From: Acidobacteriaceae bacterium
GTDB lineage: Bacteria > Acidobacteriota > Terriglobia > Bryobacterales > Bryobacteraceae
Assembly (NCBI GenBank): GCA_019245255.1
Contig: JAFARV010000007.1
Span: 1-6,133, forward strand
Direction: 5' to 3'
Length of the DNA stretch: 6,133 nucleotides
The notes under the pieces are model-generated. The model saw only the letters and a list, made by a program, of their open reading frames with translations. It had not been told where the DNA came from and did not search any database. The position numbers and the translations under genes are program-made. Shown piece after piece: positions 1 to 6,133 of this stretch (within the stretch, counting starts at the first letter, position 1; each line of letters begins with the position of its first letter).

Positions 1-36
1 CTCCTTGCTGCTCAATCATATAGGTCCGATTTAACC

Positions 37-62
37 GGTCGCGGCCGACCACGTCGTTTTTT
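37..62 (+). terminator. Weak hairpin plus T-run, possible terminator of an upstream gene
   Basis: A 5-bp perfect stem (GGTCG at 37-41, CGACC at 46-50, loop CGGC) is followed after six bases by a run of six T at 57-62. This resembles a weak intrinsic terminator for a gene lying left of the window. The stem is short and the T-run does not directly follow it, so it could be chance in GC-rich DNA. No convincing -35/-10 promoter pair was found in bases 1-85, and nothing else is visible in that stretch. Confidence 0.25.
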
Positions 63-72
63 GATGGGCAGG

Positions 73-79
73 AAAGGAG
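73..79 (+). promoter_or_regulatory. Shine-Dalgarno for the secreted-protein gene
   Basis: AAAGGAG lies six bases upstream of the TTG codon at 86-88, which is ideal spacing. An in-frame TGA at 62-64 rules out any start further upstream. The site therefore supports the TTG at 86 over the later ATG at 158, which has a GGAG (151-154) only three bases before it. Confidence 0.7.
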
Positions 80-85
80 TACGAT

Positions 86-3000
86 TTGTCGCTGTATTCA
101 GATAACAGCTCTTTTTGCGCCGGCTCCCCCGGCTTAAAAAGCAAATCCACGGAGCCGATGCGCATCGCATCTGCTCTGAGGGCGATGTGTGTTATCGGCT
201 TGGCCATGACACCCGCTTTTTCTCAAACGACAACCATTAACCTGGGCACGCAGGGGCGAAACCCCGACTTCTCTAGCTTTCCCTTCACCCGGCCCATTAC
301 GGTCGGAACAACGCTCCCAGCCACCTGCCAAGTCGGCCAGCTCTTCTTCAACAGCGCGGCTGCGGCAGGGGCGAACCTGTATGGCTGCACAGCTGTAAAT
401 GCATGGACGGCGCTGACCGGAACGGGCGGGGGTTCGGGATCTTCAGGAACGAGTTCTTCCGGAGGCACCTCAACCGGCAACGGCATCGGCCAACTCAACG
501 TCACCTCTTTAAACTTCGGCACACAAGTAACCGGAACCACAAGTACGGCGCAACCCGTCATTCTGTCGAACTCGGGCACGGGTACGCTGACGGTGAGCGG
601 AGTGACAGTGAGTGGGGCCAATGCCAGCGACTTTGCTCAGACCAACAACTGCAGCTCCGTTTCGGTGGGAACCACCTGCACGGTCGCGGTGACTTTCGCT
701 CCGTCAACTACTGCCAGTGAAACCGCGACTCTAACCATTACCGACAACGGCACCGGCTCGCCGCATACGGTCAGCTTGTCCGGTACCGGCACAACCGCCG
801 CGGCCGGCAACGGACCCGCAATCACGCCTTCGGCTCTCGCCACATCTGTTGGGAAGACCTTGACGTTGACGGCGAACAAATCCGTCACATGGTCGCTTGC
901 TCCCGGGAGCGCAGGAAGCATTACGGGAAATGGAACCAGCGCGGTCTACACTCCGCCGGCAACCATCAGCGCTCAAAATACGCTCGGCGGTTGCATGGTT
1001 CTCCCGAATGATTCCGTGTTCAACACCAGAATCGACAACCTTCCAGTGCACAGTCAATCGGCGACCTGGATGAGTTCGTTCATCTCTCCCATAGTGTTCC
1101 TCGTAAGCTGGGGCGCCAACATCATCGACAACACAGTTCCGAGCACACCGGTCTTCTTTCACTACACGACTGCTTATAATGGCAGCTTCCAGTTGGCGAC
1201 CTGGCCGAATCGGAAGCGCGAAACTGGCGCCTTCACAGTGGACCCGGGTAATGACCACCACATGCTTTCGGTCAATCGCCAGACCTGCCAGTTCGTCGAA
1301 ACGTATCAGGACGGCATTCCAGTATCCGGCTGCCCCGCCTGCAACGCGGCGAGCGGGTATCAATATGCATCCACAAGCTATACCCAACCGGCAAACGGAA
1401 CCACCGATGCCGCTGGCCTTCCGCTGGCGCCTCTCACCTTGCATCTCAGTGAGATCAAAGCCGGCGCGATCAAGCATGCGCTGCGCTTCACGCTTTGTAC
1501 TGGTTGTATCAATGCGCAAGCGTTGCTCTGGCCGGCAACCGGGGCCAACGGAAGCATAAGTCCGAACGCTCCTCCAATGGGTGCGCGCTTCCGCCTGAAG
1601 CAGAGCTTCGTCGTCTCCGGTATCTATGGCGTGAGCTTATCGAGCGGCGGTAGCGGATATACCTCTTCGCCAAAAGTTACGATTTCGGGTTGTCAGACAG
1701 CTCCGTCCGCAACCGCGATGATCAGCGGCGGAACGATCAGTTCAATAGTGATTAACAGCATGGGCTCGGGCTGCTCGAACCCCACCGTCACGATCGGTGG
1801 ACCAGGAACTGGCGCCAGTGCCAGCGCATGGGCGTTTAGTCCGACGGCGCAGGTTCTTCTCACGGGCCTGCAGCAGTACGGGATGATCCTCGCCGACAAC
1901 GGAACCGCTGGCGAGATCGAAGCGGATACGGATATTATTCAGGATCCGGTAGCCGCCTCGGCCCTGAACGAGATTGGTAACGCAAAACTTGGCGCTTCGT
2001 ACTTCGAAGTTGTCGACGAATCCAGCCTCATGGTGTCGAAGAATTCGCATGAGGTAAATCCAAACAACGGCTACGTCACTCCGTCTACCTATGCAGTTGT
2101 GACCGCGACGGATAGTCAGGGCAACAAAACGACTGCCCCGATTGCCATTCAGCCGGTCACTGTCGGTGTCCTTTATCCCAAGCTCATAATTCTGGCCGGG
2201 ATGTCCGGATATCAGCTCCAGTCGTGGGTCAACGGAAGCACGAATCAAACAGTCAACTGGTCGCTAACGTCAGGTCCGGGTTCAGTAACGGCGGGAGGCC
2301 TGTATACTCCTCCGGCAACGATCTCTGCACCGACAGATGCGATTCTCACAGCCACATCGGCGGCTGATTCGAACGCAACAGCAGTCGTGATCATGACTGT
2401 TATCCCCCCCGGGGCGAATCCGGCCAATTCGATTCGGATCGACGTCGGAAGTTCATCCCCGTACACGGACAGTCAGGGAAATACCTGGATGCCCGACGTA
2501 TTGGGTTGGGAATCGGGTGCGTATTCGGTTCAATTCGATAGCTATCCCGTCAATGCGTGGGGAACCGCCGTAGACCAGAACCTCTACAAAACATACATTT
2601 ACACGTGGGGTGACGACATTTTCTACGGACCGTTTGTGGTTCCGAACGGGAACTACAAGCTCGGCTTCGCAATGGGAATGGCCGGATGCAGCGGCACCTA
2701 TTCGGAGACTTCCACGTTCGACAATGGCCTTGTCTGGGGTCCGGTTGACCTCGAATCGCAGGGCCAGATCGGGTCGCACTTTGACCTCGGTAAGGCGGTT
2801 AACTATCAGTGCCGTACACCTTACATGGCTTACATACCCGCGCAAGTGACGAATAACGTGCTTTATGCCGTCGTTCGTTCCACCGGCGGCAATCAAAGCC
2901 ACGCGGCGACCTCAATTGCAGGTCTTTCGATCGTTCCTGACACCACCGCTCCTTACTTGAGCATCGATTCGGGATACACCAGCTCCGTATCTTCCGGCGC

Positions 3001-3199
3001 CGTGGTTCAGCTCTATGCAGTCGGTTGGTATATGAGCAATTCCGTGACCTGGTCCGTGTCGGGCCCGGGCTCGATTGATCAAACCGGTCTGTATTCCGCG
3101 CCCGCCAGCGTTGCGTCCACTACGACGACAACGATAACGGCGACCAGCACAACGAATCCGAGCATTTCGGCTACGTTTACGCTGACTCTGAACCCCTAA
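86..3199 (+). CDS. Large secreted multidomain protein: choice-of-anchor-D, Ig-like, conserved unknown and malectin-like domains
   Basis: This encodes a 1037-residue exported protein with no recognised catalytic function. Domains by residue: signal peptide from M25 to about 46 (hydrophobic AMCVIGLAMTPAFS, then Q47); a motif framed by C81 and C101; a Gly/Ser/Thr linker at 109-135; a choice-of-anchor-D (ASH/HYDIN-like) Ig fold at 137-236 with C189 and C198; an Ig-like module at 243-297; a conserved secreted domain of unknown function at about 300-652 (VFNTRIDNLPVH, DHHMLSV, IKHALRFTL, PPMGARFRLK, YGMILADNG, FEVVDES), interrupted at 514-583 by GGSGY-type repeats; a second Ig-like module at 690-772; a malectin-like carbohydrate-binding domain at 780-950 (IRIDVG, YTDSQGNTW, VPNGNYKL, IAGLSIVPD); and a third Ig-like module at 957-1037. 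No C-terminal membrane segment, LPxTG motif or PEP-CTERM tail is seen, so it is probably released or held at the surface by its domains. A role in binding glycans or surfaces is inference. The start is TTG at 86, with ATG at 158 as the alternative that begins directly with the signal peptide. It is monocistronic here, and the gene on its right is convergent. Confidence 0.9.
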   Translation: MSLYSDNSSFCAGSPGLKSKSTEPMRIASALRAMCVIGLAMTPAFSQTTTINLGTQGRNPDFSSFPFTRPITVGTTLPATCQVGQLFFNSAAAAGANLYGCTAVNAWTALTGTGGGSGSSGTSSSGGTSTGNGIGQLNVTSLNFGTQVTGTTSTAQPVILSNSGTGTLTVSGVTVSGANASDFAQTNNCSSVSVGTTCTVAVTFAPSTTASETATLTITDNGTGSPHTVSLSGTGTTAAAGNGPAITPSALATSVGKTLTLTANKSVTWSLAPGSAGSITGNGTSAVYTPPATISAQNTLGGCMVLPNDSVFNTRIDNLPVHSQSATWMSSFISPIVFLVSWGANIIDNTVPSTPVFFHYTTAYNGSFQLATWPNRKRETGAFTVDPGNDHHMLSVNRQTCQFVETYQDGIPVSGCPACNAASGYQYASTSYTQPANGTTDAAGLPLAPLTLHLSEIKAGAIKHALRFTLCTGCINAQALLWPATGANGSISPNAPPMGARFRLKQSFVVSGIYGVSLSSGGSGYTSSPKVTISGCQTAPSATAMISGGTISSIVINSMGSGCSNPTVTIGGPGTGASASAWAFSPTAQVLLTGLQQYGMILADNGTAGEIEADTDIIQDPVAASALNEIGNAKLGASYFEVVDESSLMVSKNSHEVNPNNGYVTPSTYAVVTATDSQGNKTTAPIAIQPVTVGVLYPKLIILAGMSGYQLQSWVNGSTNQTVNWSLTSGPGSVTAGGLYTPPATISAPTDAILTATSAADSNATAVVIMTVIPPGANPANSIRIDVGSSSPYTDSQGNTWMPDVLGWESGAYSVQFDSYPVNAWGTAVDQNLYKTYIYTWGDDIFYGPFVVPNGNYKLGFAMGMAGCSGTYSETSTFDNGLVWGPVDLESQGQIGSHFDLGKAVNYQCRTPYMAYIPAQVTNNVLYAVVRSTGGNQSHAATSIAGLSIVPDTTAPYLSIDSGYTSSVSSGAVVQLYAVGWYMSNSVTWSVSGPGSIDQTGLYSAPASVASTTTTTITATSTTNPSISATFTLTLNP
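158..223 (+). other. Signal peptide (Sec-type) of the secreted protein
   Basis: Residues 25-46 form a short basic n-region (MR...R), a hydrophobic core (AMCVIGLAM) and a small-residue cleavage region (PAFS before Q47, AFS-Q resembling an AxS signal peptidase I site). If translation begins at the TTG at 86, the signal has a 24-residue polar extension in front of it. If it begins at the ATG at 158, the signal is of classical length. The cysteine inside the core (C35) is not followed by a lipobox, so I do not call it a lipoprotein. Confidence 0.65.
1625..1834 (+). repeat. Two divergent GGSGY-type protein repeats nested in the unknown domain
   Basis: Residues 514-583 contain two copies of a beta-rich unit of about 30 residues. 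Copy A has SSGGSGYTSSPKVTISG followed by ATAMISGG. Copy B has INSMGSGCSNPTVTIGG followed by GASASAWA. The common pattern is (I/V)xSxGSG(Y/C)(T/S)xPxVTIxG...A(T/S)A. In copy B the usual Tyr is C563, and copy A carries C536, so a disulfide across the insert is possible. Units of this kind recur in bacterial surface and phage-tail proteins. The flanking sequence (FVVSG before, FSPTAQVLLTGLQQYGM after) reads as one continuous domain when the repeats are removed. Confidence 0.65.
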
Positions 3200-3213
3200 T
3201 TCGTTTCAAAGTG

Positions 3214-3244
3214 CCGGGCCGGAGCGAATACGCTCCGGTCCCGG
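3214..3244. terminator. Bidirectional hairpin terminator between convergent genes
   Basis: A perfect 8-bp stem (CCGGAGCG at 3219-3226, CGCTCCGG at 3231-3238) encloses an AATA loop. It is extended by five further pairs (CCGGG at 3214-3218 with CCCGG at 3240-3244) around a single bulged T at 3239. It fills most of the 49-base gap between the stop codons of two convergent genes. Neither strand has a real T-tract after the stem (only TTT about three bases beyond it on the minus strand), so it is not a textbook intrinsic terminator. Position and stability make a shared termination or 3'-end stabilising hairpin the best reading. Confidence 0.7.
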
Positions 3245-3248
3245 AAAC

Positions 3249-4397
3249 TCACCCTGCGAGCGCTTGCTCGAGATCCGCTTTCAGATCTTTGACGTCTTCC
3301 ACTCCGATGGAAAGCCGAATGAGAGTATCCGAAATGCCAAGTCCGTGTCGCTGCTCTGCCGGAATCGACGCGTGAGTCATGATCGCTGGATGTTCAACCA
3401 AACTTTCCACACCGCCAAGACTCTCGGCCAGCGCGAAAACGTTAAAGCGCTCCAAAACCCGGCGGGCATATTGGACATCGCCTTTCAACACCACGGACAT
3501 CATGCCGCCGAACGCCTTCATTTGCTTCGCTGCGACCTCGTGCCCCGGAAACGACAGCAATCCCGGATAAAGGACTTGCTCCACACGCTCATGCGCGCTA
3601 AGCCACTCGGCAAGTTGCTGCGCATTAGCTGAGTGCCTCTCCATTCGCAAATGCAGCGTCTTCAGTCCGCGTAGCGCAAGGAAAGAATCGAATGGACTCG
3701 CGACGGCTCCGATCGCGTTCTGCAGGAACGCCAGCCGGTCACCAAGCTCAGCATCGCCGGTAACCGCGACTCCGCCCACGAGATCCGAATGGCCGCCTAT
3801 GTACTTTGTCGCGGAATGCACCACGATGTTGAAGCCGAACTCTAACGGGCGTTGTAAACATGGACTCGCGAACGTATTGTCCGCAACAGCAAGCATGCCG
3901 CGATCTCGAGCAATCCCCCCGATTTTGTTCAGATCGATAATCTTCATCAGCGGATTGGAAGGAGTCTCGACCCACAGCATCCGTGTATTCGGCTGTATCG
4001 AATGTTCAACGGCGTCCGGCTCAGACATATCGACAAATGTGAATTCAAGGCCGGCCGAACGCTTCCGTACGCGCTCGAACAGTCGAAAGGTGCCGCCGTA
4101 CAAATCGGCGCTTGCCAGCACGTGATTACCCGTGTTGAGCAACTCCAGAATGGTCGCCATCGCGGCAAGACCGGACGCAAATGCGAAACCTCGCGTTCCG
4201 CCTTCGAGATCGGCAACACAGCGCTCATATGCGAACCTCGTCGGATTTTGCGAACGTGAGTACTCGAATCCTTTGTGAACGCCGGGGCTCGCCTGGACGT
4301 AGGTCGAGGTCGCGTAGATGGGCGTCATGATCGCGCCGGTGGATGGATCCGGGTGCTGGCCTGCGTGAATGGCCCGGGTGCCGAAGTGATACTTCAT
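3249..4397 (-). CDS. Cystathionine gamma-lyase / gamma-synthase family PLP enzyme (probably gamma-lyase)
   Basis: This is a cytoplasmic, pyridoxal-phosphate-dependent transsulfuration enzyme of the Cys/Met metabolism family. At 382 residues it is close to E. coli MetB. Visible active-site residues are Y46 and R48 (EYSRSQNPT, phosphate contact from the partner subunit), SGLAA at 75-79, Y100 stacking on the cofactor, N148 in ETPSNP, D173 pairing with the pyridine nitrogen (VADNTF), the Schiff-base lysine K198 in HSATKYIGGHSD, E325 and S326 in LAESLGGVESL, and R361 binding the substrate carboxylate. The family includes gamma-synthase (methionine synthesis) and gamma-lyase (cystathionine to cysteine, 2-oxobutyrate and ammonia). 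Two points favour gamma-lyase: Glu45 in the GFEYSR motif, as in eukaryotic gamma-lyases, where I recall E. coli MetB having Asp; and the cystathionine beta-synthase gene three bases upstream. Its ATG follows the upstream TAA almost directly with no clear Shine-Dalgarno, suggesting translational coupling. Some gamma-synthase or homocysteine lyase activity cannot be excluded. Confidence 0.9.
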   Translation of the reverse strand: MKYHFGTRAIHAGQHPDPSTGAIMTPIYATSTYVQASPGVHKGFEYSRSQNPTRFAYERCVADLEGGTRGFAFASGLAAMATILELLNTGNHVLASADLYGGTFRLFERVRKRSAGLEFTFVDMSEPDAVEHSIQPNTRMLWVETPSNPLMKIIDLNKIGGIARDRGMLAVADNTFASPCLQRPLEFGFNIVVHSATKYIGGHSDLVGGVAVTGDAELGDRLAFLQNAIGAVASPFDSFLALRGLKTLHLRMERHSANAQQLAEWLSAHERVEQVLYPGLLSFPGHEVAAKQMKAFGGMMSVVLKGDVQYARRVLERFNVFALAESLGGVESLVEHPAIMTHASIPAEQRHGLGISDTLIRLSIGVEDVKDLKADLEQALAG

Positions 4398-4400
4398 GTC

Positions 4401-5783
4401 TTAGTGAGTAATTTTTCTGCGGAGATGACCTAGTAAGTCGGATCGCGTAATTAGGCCTATAAAATTATTGCCCTCGGTCACCAATGCAACCAGTCCACGG
4501 TCGAGGATGTCGAATACCGATTCAATTGGCGCATCGGCTGAAACGGTTTCTAACTTACTCGTCATAGCCCCTCGGACGTGAGTTTTAAACTTGTCCGGAT
4601 CTTGGTGGATCGCCAGCAGCAGGTCCGACTCGTCGAGAACGCCGATACAGTTCCCATTTTCAATCACAGGGACTTGCGAAATGTCGGCCATTCGCATCCG
4701 CTGGAACGCGGTCAAAAGCGTGTCATCAGGGCCAACCGTGATCACTGCGCCTTCTTCGTACCGGCGTGCCACCAGTTCTCGAAGATTGCCCGTTGAAGGC
4801 CGCTCCATATAGCCTTGATCGAGCATCCAGTAATCGTTGTACATCTTCGAGAGGTACTTCGCACCGGCATCACAGACGAATGTGACCACGCGCTTCGGTT
4901 GCTTCTGTTCACGGCAATAACGAAGCGAGGCTGCCAACAGCGTCCCCGAAGACGGTCCAGCGAAAATGCCCGTACATTTCAGCAGCTGGCGTGCGGTGTG
5001 AAAGCTTTCTTTATCCGATATGCTGTACGCCTCCCTGACTCGTGACACGTCGGCTATCTGTGGCATGCAGCTCCCGCCGATTCCTTCGACAGCATAACTG
5101 CCGGACGGCCCCGGACGCCCGCTGCGGACCAGTTCCGCCAGAACCGATCCGAGAGGATCCGCGAGAACCATTTCGCACTTCGGCTCGACGCGCGCAAAGA
5201 AGCGGCTGAGTCCCGTCATTGTTCCGCCCGAGCCGATGCCGCAGACAATCGCGTCCATACGGTGTTCCATCTGATCCCAGATCTCCGGACCTGTTGCGAT
5301 CTCGTGCGCCATGGGGTTTGCGGGGTTGGCAAACTGGTTGATGTTGTATGCGTTTTCCTCTCTCGCGATGCGGGCCGCCATCTCCTGGTAGTACATGGGG
5401 TGTCCGGGCGAAACATCGGACCGCGTAAGTCGGATGTCGGCGCCCAGTGCCTTCGCGTGCGCAATTTTCTCCGGAGACATCTTGTCCGGAATCACAAGAA
5501 TCAGCCGGTAACCCTTGATCGCAGCAACCAGCGCGAGTCCGATTCCCGTGTTGCCTGCCGTCGCTTCGACGATCGTACCTTCCGGCTTGAGTTGTCCGTC
5601 GCGCTCGGCTGCCTCAATCATGGCAACCGCCATGCGGTCCTTGATAGAACCACCCGGATTCTGCGATTCAAGTTTGAGGAATAACTCGCACGGTCCGGTA
5701 TTGAATCCGGTCAGCCGCACTAATGGTGTGTTCCCGACCAGGTGAAGCGCCGGAGGCGAGATTGCAAGAGCAGTTGGACTCAT
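4401..5783 (-). CDS. cbs: Cystathionine beta-synthase with C-terminal CBS-domain pair
   Basis: This enzyme condenses L-homocysteine with L-serine to cystathionine, the first step of reverse transsulfuration, in the cytoplasm. The 460 residues comprise a fold-type II PLP domain (about 10-325) and two CBS domains (about 341-396 and 402-458). Landmarks are the Schiff-base lysine K48 in GGSIKDR, the substrate loop TAGNTG at 75-80, the phosphate-binding loop GIGSGGT at 182-188, EGIGGS at 233-238, and the Ser pair S278/S279 in GPSSGT near the pyridine nitrogen. DAGAKYLSKMYNDYWM (305-320) is the beta-synthase-like end of the catalytic domain, and with the CBS pair it separates this gene from plain cysteine synthase (CysK, about 310-320 residues). 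There is no N-terminal heme-binding region as in the animal enzyme. The CBS pair probably regulates by ligand binding; S-adenosylmethionine is known for some relatives but not shown here. The ATG sits 15 bases after the upstream stop, with AGG nine bases ahead. Use of O-acetylserine or O-phosphoserine as alternative substrate is possible. Confidence 0.92.
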   Translation of the reverse strand: MSPTALAISPPALHLVGNTPLVRLTGFNTGPCELFLKLESQNPGGSIKDRMAVAMIEAAERDGQLKPEGTIVEATAGNTGIGLALVAAIKGYRLILVIPDKMSPEKIAHAKALGADIRLTRSDVSPGHPMYYQEMAARIAREENAYNINQFANPANPMAHEIATGPEIWDQMEHRMDAIVCGIGSGGTMTGLSRFFARVEPKCEMVLADPLGSVLAELVRSGRPGPSGSYAVEGIGGSCMPQIADVSRVREAYSISDKESFHTARQLLKCTGIFAGPSSGTLLAASLRYCREQKQPKRVVTFVCDAGAKYLSKMYNDYWMLDQGYMERPSTGNLRELVARRYEEGAVITVGPDDTLLTAFQRMRMADISQVPVIENGNCIGVLDESDLLLAIHQDPDKFKTHVRGAMTSKLETVSADAPIESVFDILDRGLVALVTEGNNFIGLITRSDLLGHLRRKITH

Positions 5784-5798
5784 TCCCGGTTGCCTGAG

Positions 5799-6133
5799 TT
5801 ATGCGTGCATTCGTTTGTATGCCTCGAGGCACAGCTCTGCGGTTTCGAACTCCGGATGATCCGAGCCCTCCTGTTCTATGAGGTAATACTCGACTCCGCC
5901 AGTGGACTCGGCAGCGGCAAAGATCTTCTTCCAGTCCGCGGCACCCTGCCCGAACAGCACGCGGTATCCATTCTGCGCCGACCAATCTTTGAGGTGCATG
6001 CTGTGAATGCGGCCCGGATGTGATTCGATCCATGCGACAGGGTCGTTGCCGGTTTCAAGACACGTGCCGACATCCAGCTGGAGCATGATGCTCTTGCCCG
6101 TGTTGTTGGCAATGATTTCGAGTGGCTTTTGCC
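5799..6133 (-). CDS. Sugar phosphate isomerase/epimerase-like TIM-barrel protein, 3' part
   Basis: This is the C-terminal part of a xylose-isomerase-like TIM-barrel protein. The reading frame stays open from the TAA at 5799-5801 to the right edge, about 110 codons, so the 5' end lies outside the window; an internal ATG at 6084-6086 is not the true start. Visible motifs are QLDVGTC (about 6060-6080), NDPVAWIESHPGRI, MHLKDW with a likely metal-binding His and Asp (about 5982-5999), LFGQGAADWKKIF and YYLIEQEGS with a likely metal-binding Glu (about 5876). These fit the last strands of the barrel, where family members bind a divalent metal. Substrate is unknown: such proteins include inosose dehydratases, hydroxypyruvate isomerases and 3-keto-sugar enzymes. 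The piece carries no information on a signal peptide. It lies 15 bases upstream of the beta-synthase gene on the same strand, so co-transcription is likely, but no biochemical link to cysteine synthesis is evident. Confidence 0.82.
   Translation of the reverse strand, partial: QKPLEIIANNTGKSIMLQLDVGTCLETGNDPVAWIESHPGRIHSMHLKDWSAQNGYRVLFGQGAADWKKIFAAAESTGGVEYYLIEQEGSDHPEFETAELCLEAYKRMHA

Noticed and set aside
64..105. ATG-initiated 13-codon frame in the leader, overlapping the ribosome binding site and start of the secreted-protein gene
   Set aside because: It has no Shine-Dalgarno of its own, its peptide shows no attenuator-like codon pattern, and such short frames arise by chance.
410..490. 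Low-complexity Gly/Ser/Thr-coding stretch as a DNA repeat
   Set aside because: It is a flexible protein linker; no exact repeated DNA unit was seen, so it is not a tandem repeat or CRISPR-like array.
731..1519. Open frame of 262 codons on the minus strand inside the secreted-protein gene
   Set aside because: It lies wholly antisense to a well-supported coding region with clear domains, its translation is arginine-rich with no recognisable domain, and it is explained by codon bias of the real gene.
2453..2902. Open frame of 149 codons on the minus strand opposite the malectin-like domain
   Set aside because: It is an antisense shadow with no family motif, and the plus-strand frame has convincing domain motifs throughout.
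5262..5684. Open frame of 140 codons on the plus strand opposite the cystathionine beta-synthase gene
   Set aside because: The minus-strand frame carries the PLP lysine and other motifs here; the plus-strand translation shows no domain.
1..6133. Hidden mobile element, CRISPR array, tRNA or defence system
   Set aside because: No transposase, integrase, spaced direct repeats, tRNA-like cloverleaf or defence-type domains were seen; nearly all sequence is accounted for by four coding regions.

Overview
This window looks like ordinary chromosomal DNA from a soil-type bacterium, most likely an acidobacterium (Bryobacterales/Solibacter-like). That placement is an inference. It rests on the large secreted protein, whose N-terminal Cys-framed motif (ATCxVGQ(L/V)FFN...NLYGCT...W), choice-of-anchor-D domain and 'GLYTPPATI'-type Ig modules are a combination I associate with Acidobacteriota, and on the moderately high GC of the genes. 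There are no RNA genes, insertion sequences, integrase genes or CRISPR arrays.

Layout. Bases 1-85 are a short non-coding leader ending in a strong Shine-Dalgarno. Bases 86-3199 (+) encode a 1037-residue exported multidomain protein. Its order is signal peptide, Cys-framed motif, Gly/Ser linker, choice-of-anchor-D Ig fold, Ig-like module, a conserved secreted domain of unknown function split by a small GGSGY-repeat insert, a second Ig-like module, a malectin-like carbohydrate-binding domain and a third Ig-like module. Bases 3200-3248 separate two convergent transcription units and hold a long GC-rich hairpin that probably ends both.

The minus strand, read right to left from the window edge, is a tight three-gene cluster: the 3' part of a sugar phosphate isomerase/epimerase-like TIM-barrel gene (5799-6133, 5' end outside), a pyridoxal-phosphate cystathionine beta-synthase with a C-terminal CBS-domain pair (4401-5783), and a cystathionine gamma-lyase/gamma-synthase family enzyme (3249-4397). 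Gaps of 15 and 3 bases point to one transcript. The last two enzymes together make a reverse transsulfuration route: homocysteine plus serine gives cystathionine, which is cleaved to cysteine, 2-oxobutyrate and ammonia. The isomerase-like gene has no obvious part in this route and may only be co-transcribed.

I found no convincing new defence or mobile system. The most unusual item is the architecture of the secreted protein, especially the repeat domain nested inside the unknown conserved domain.
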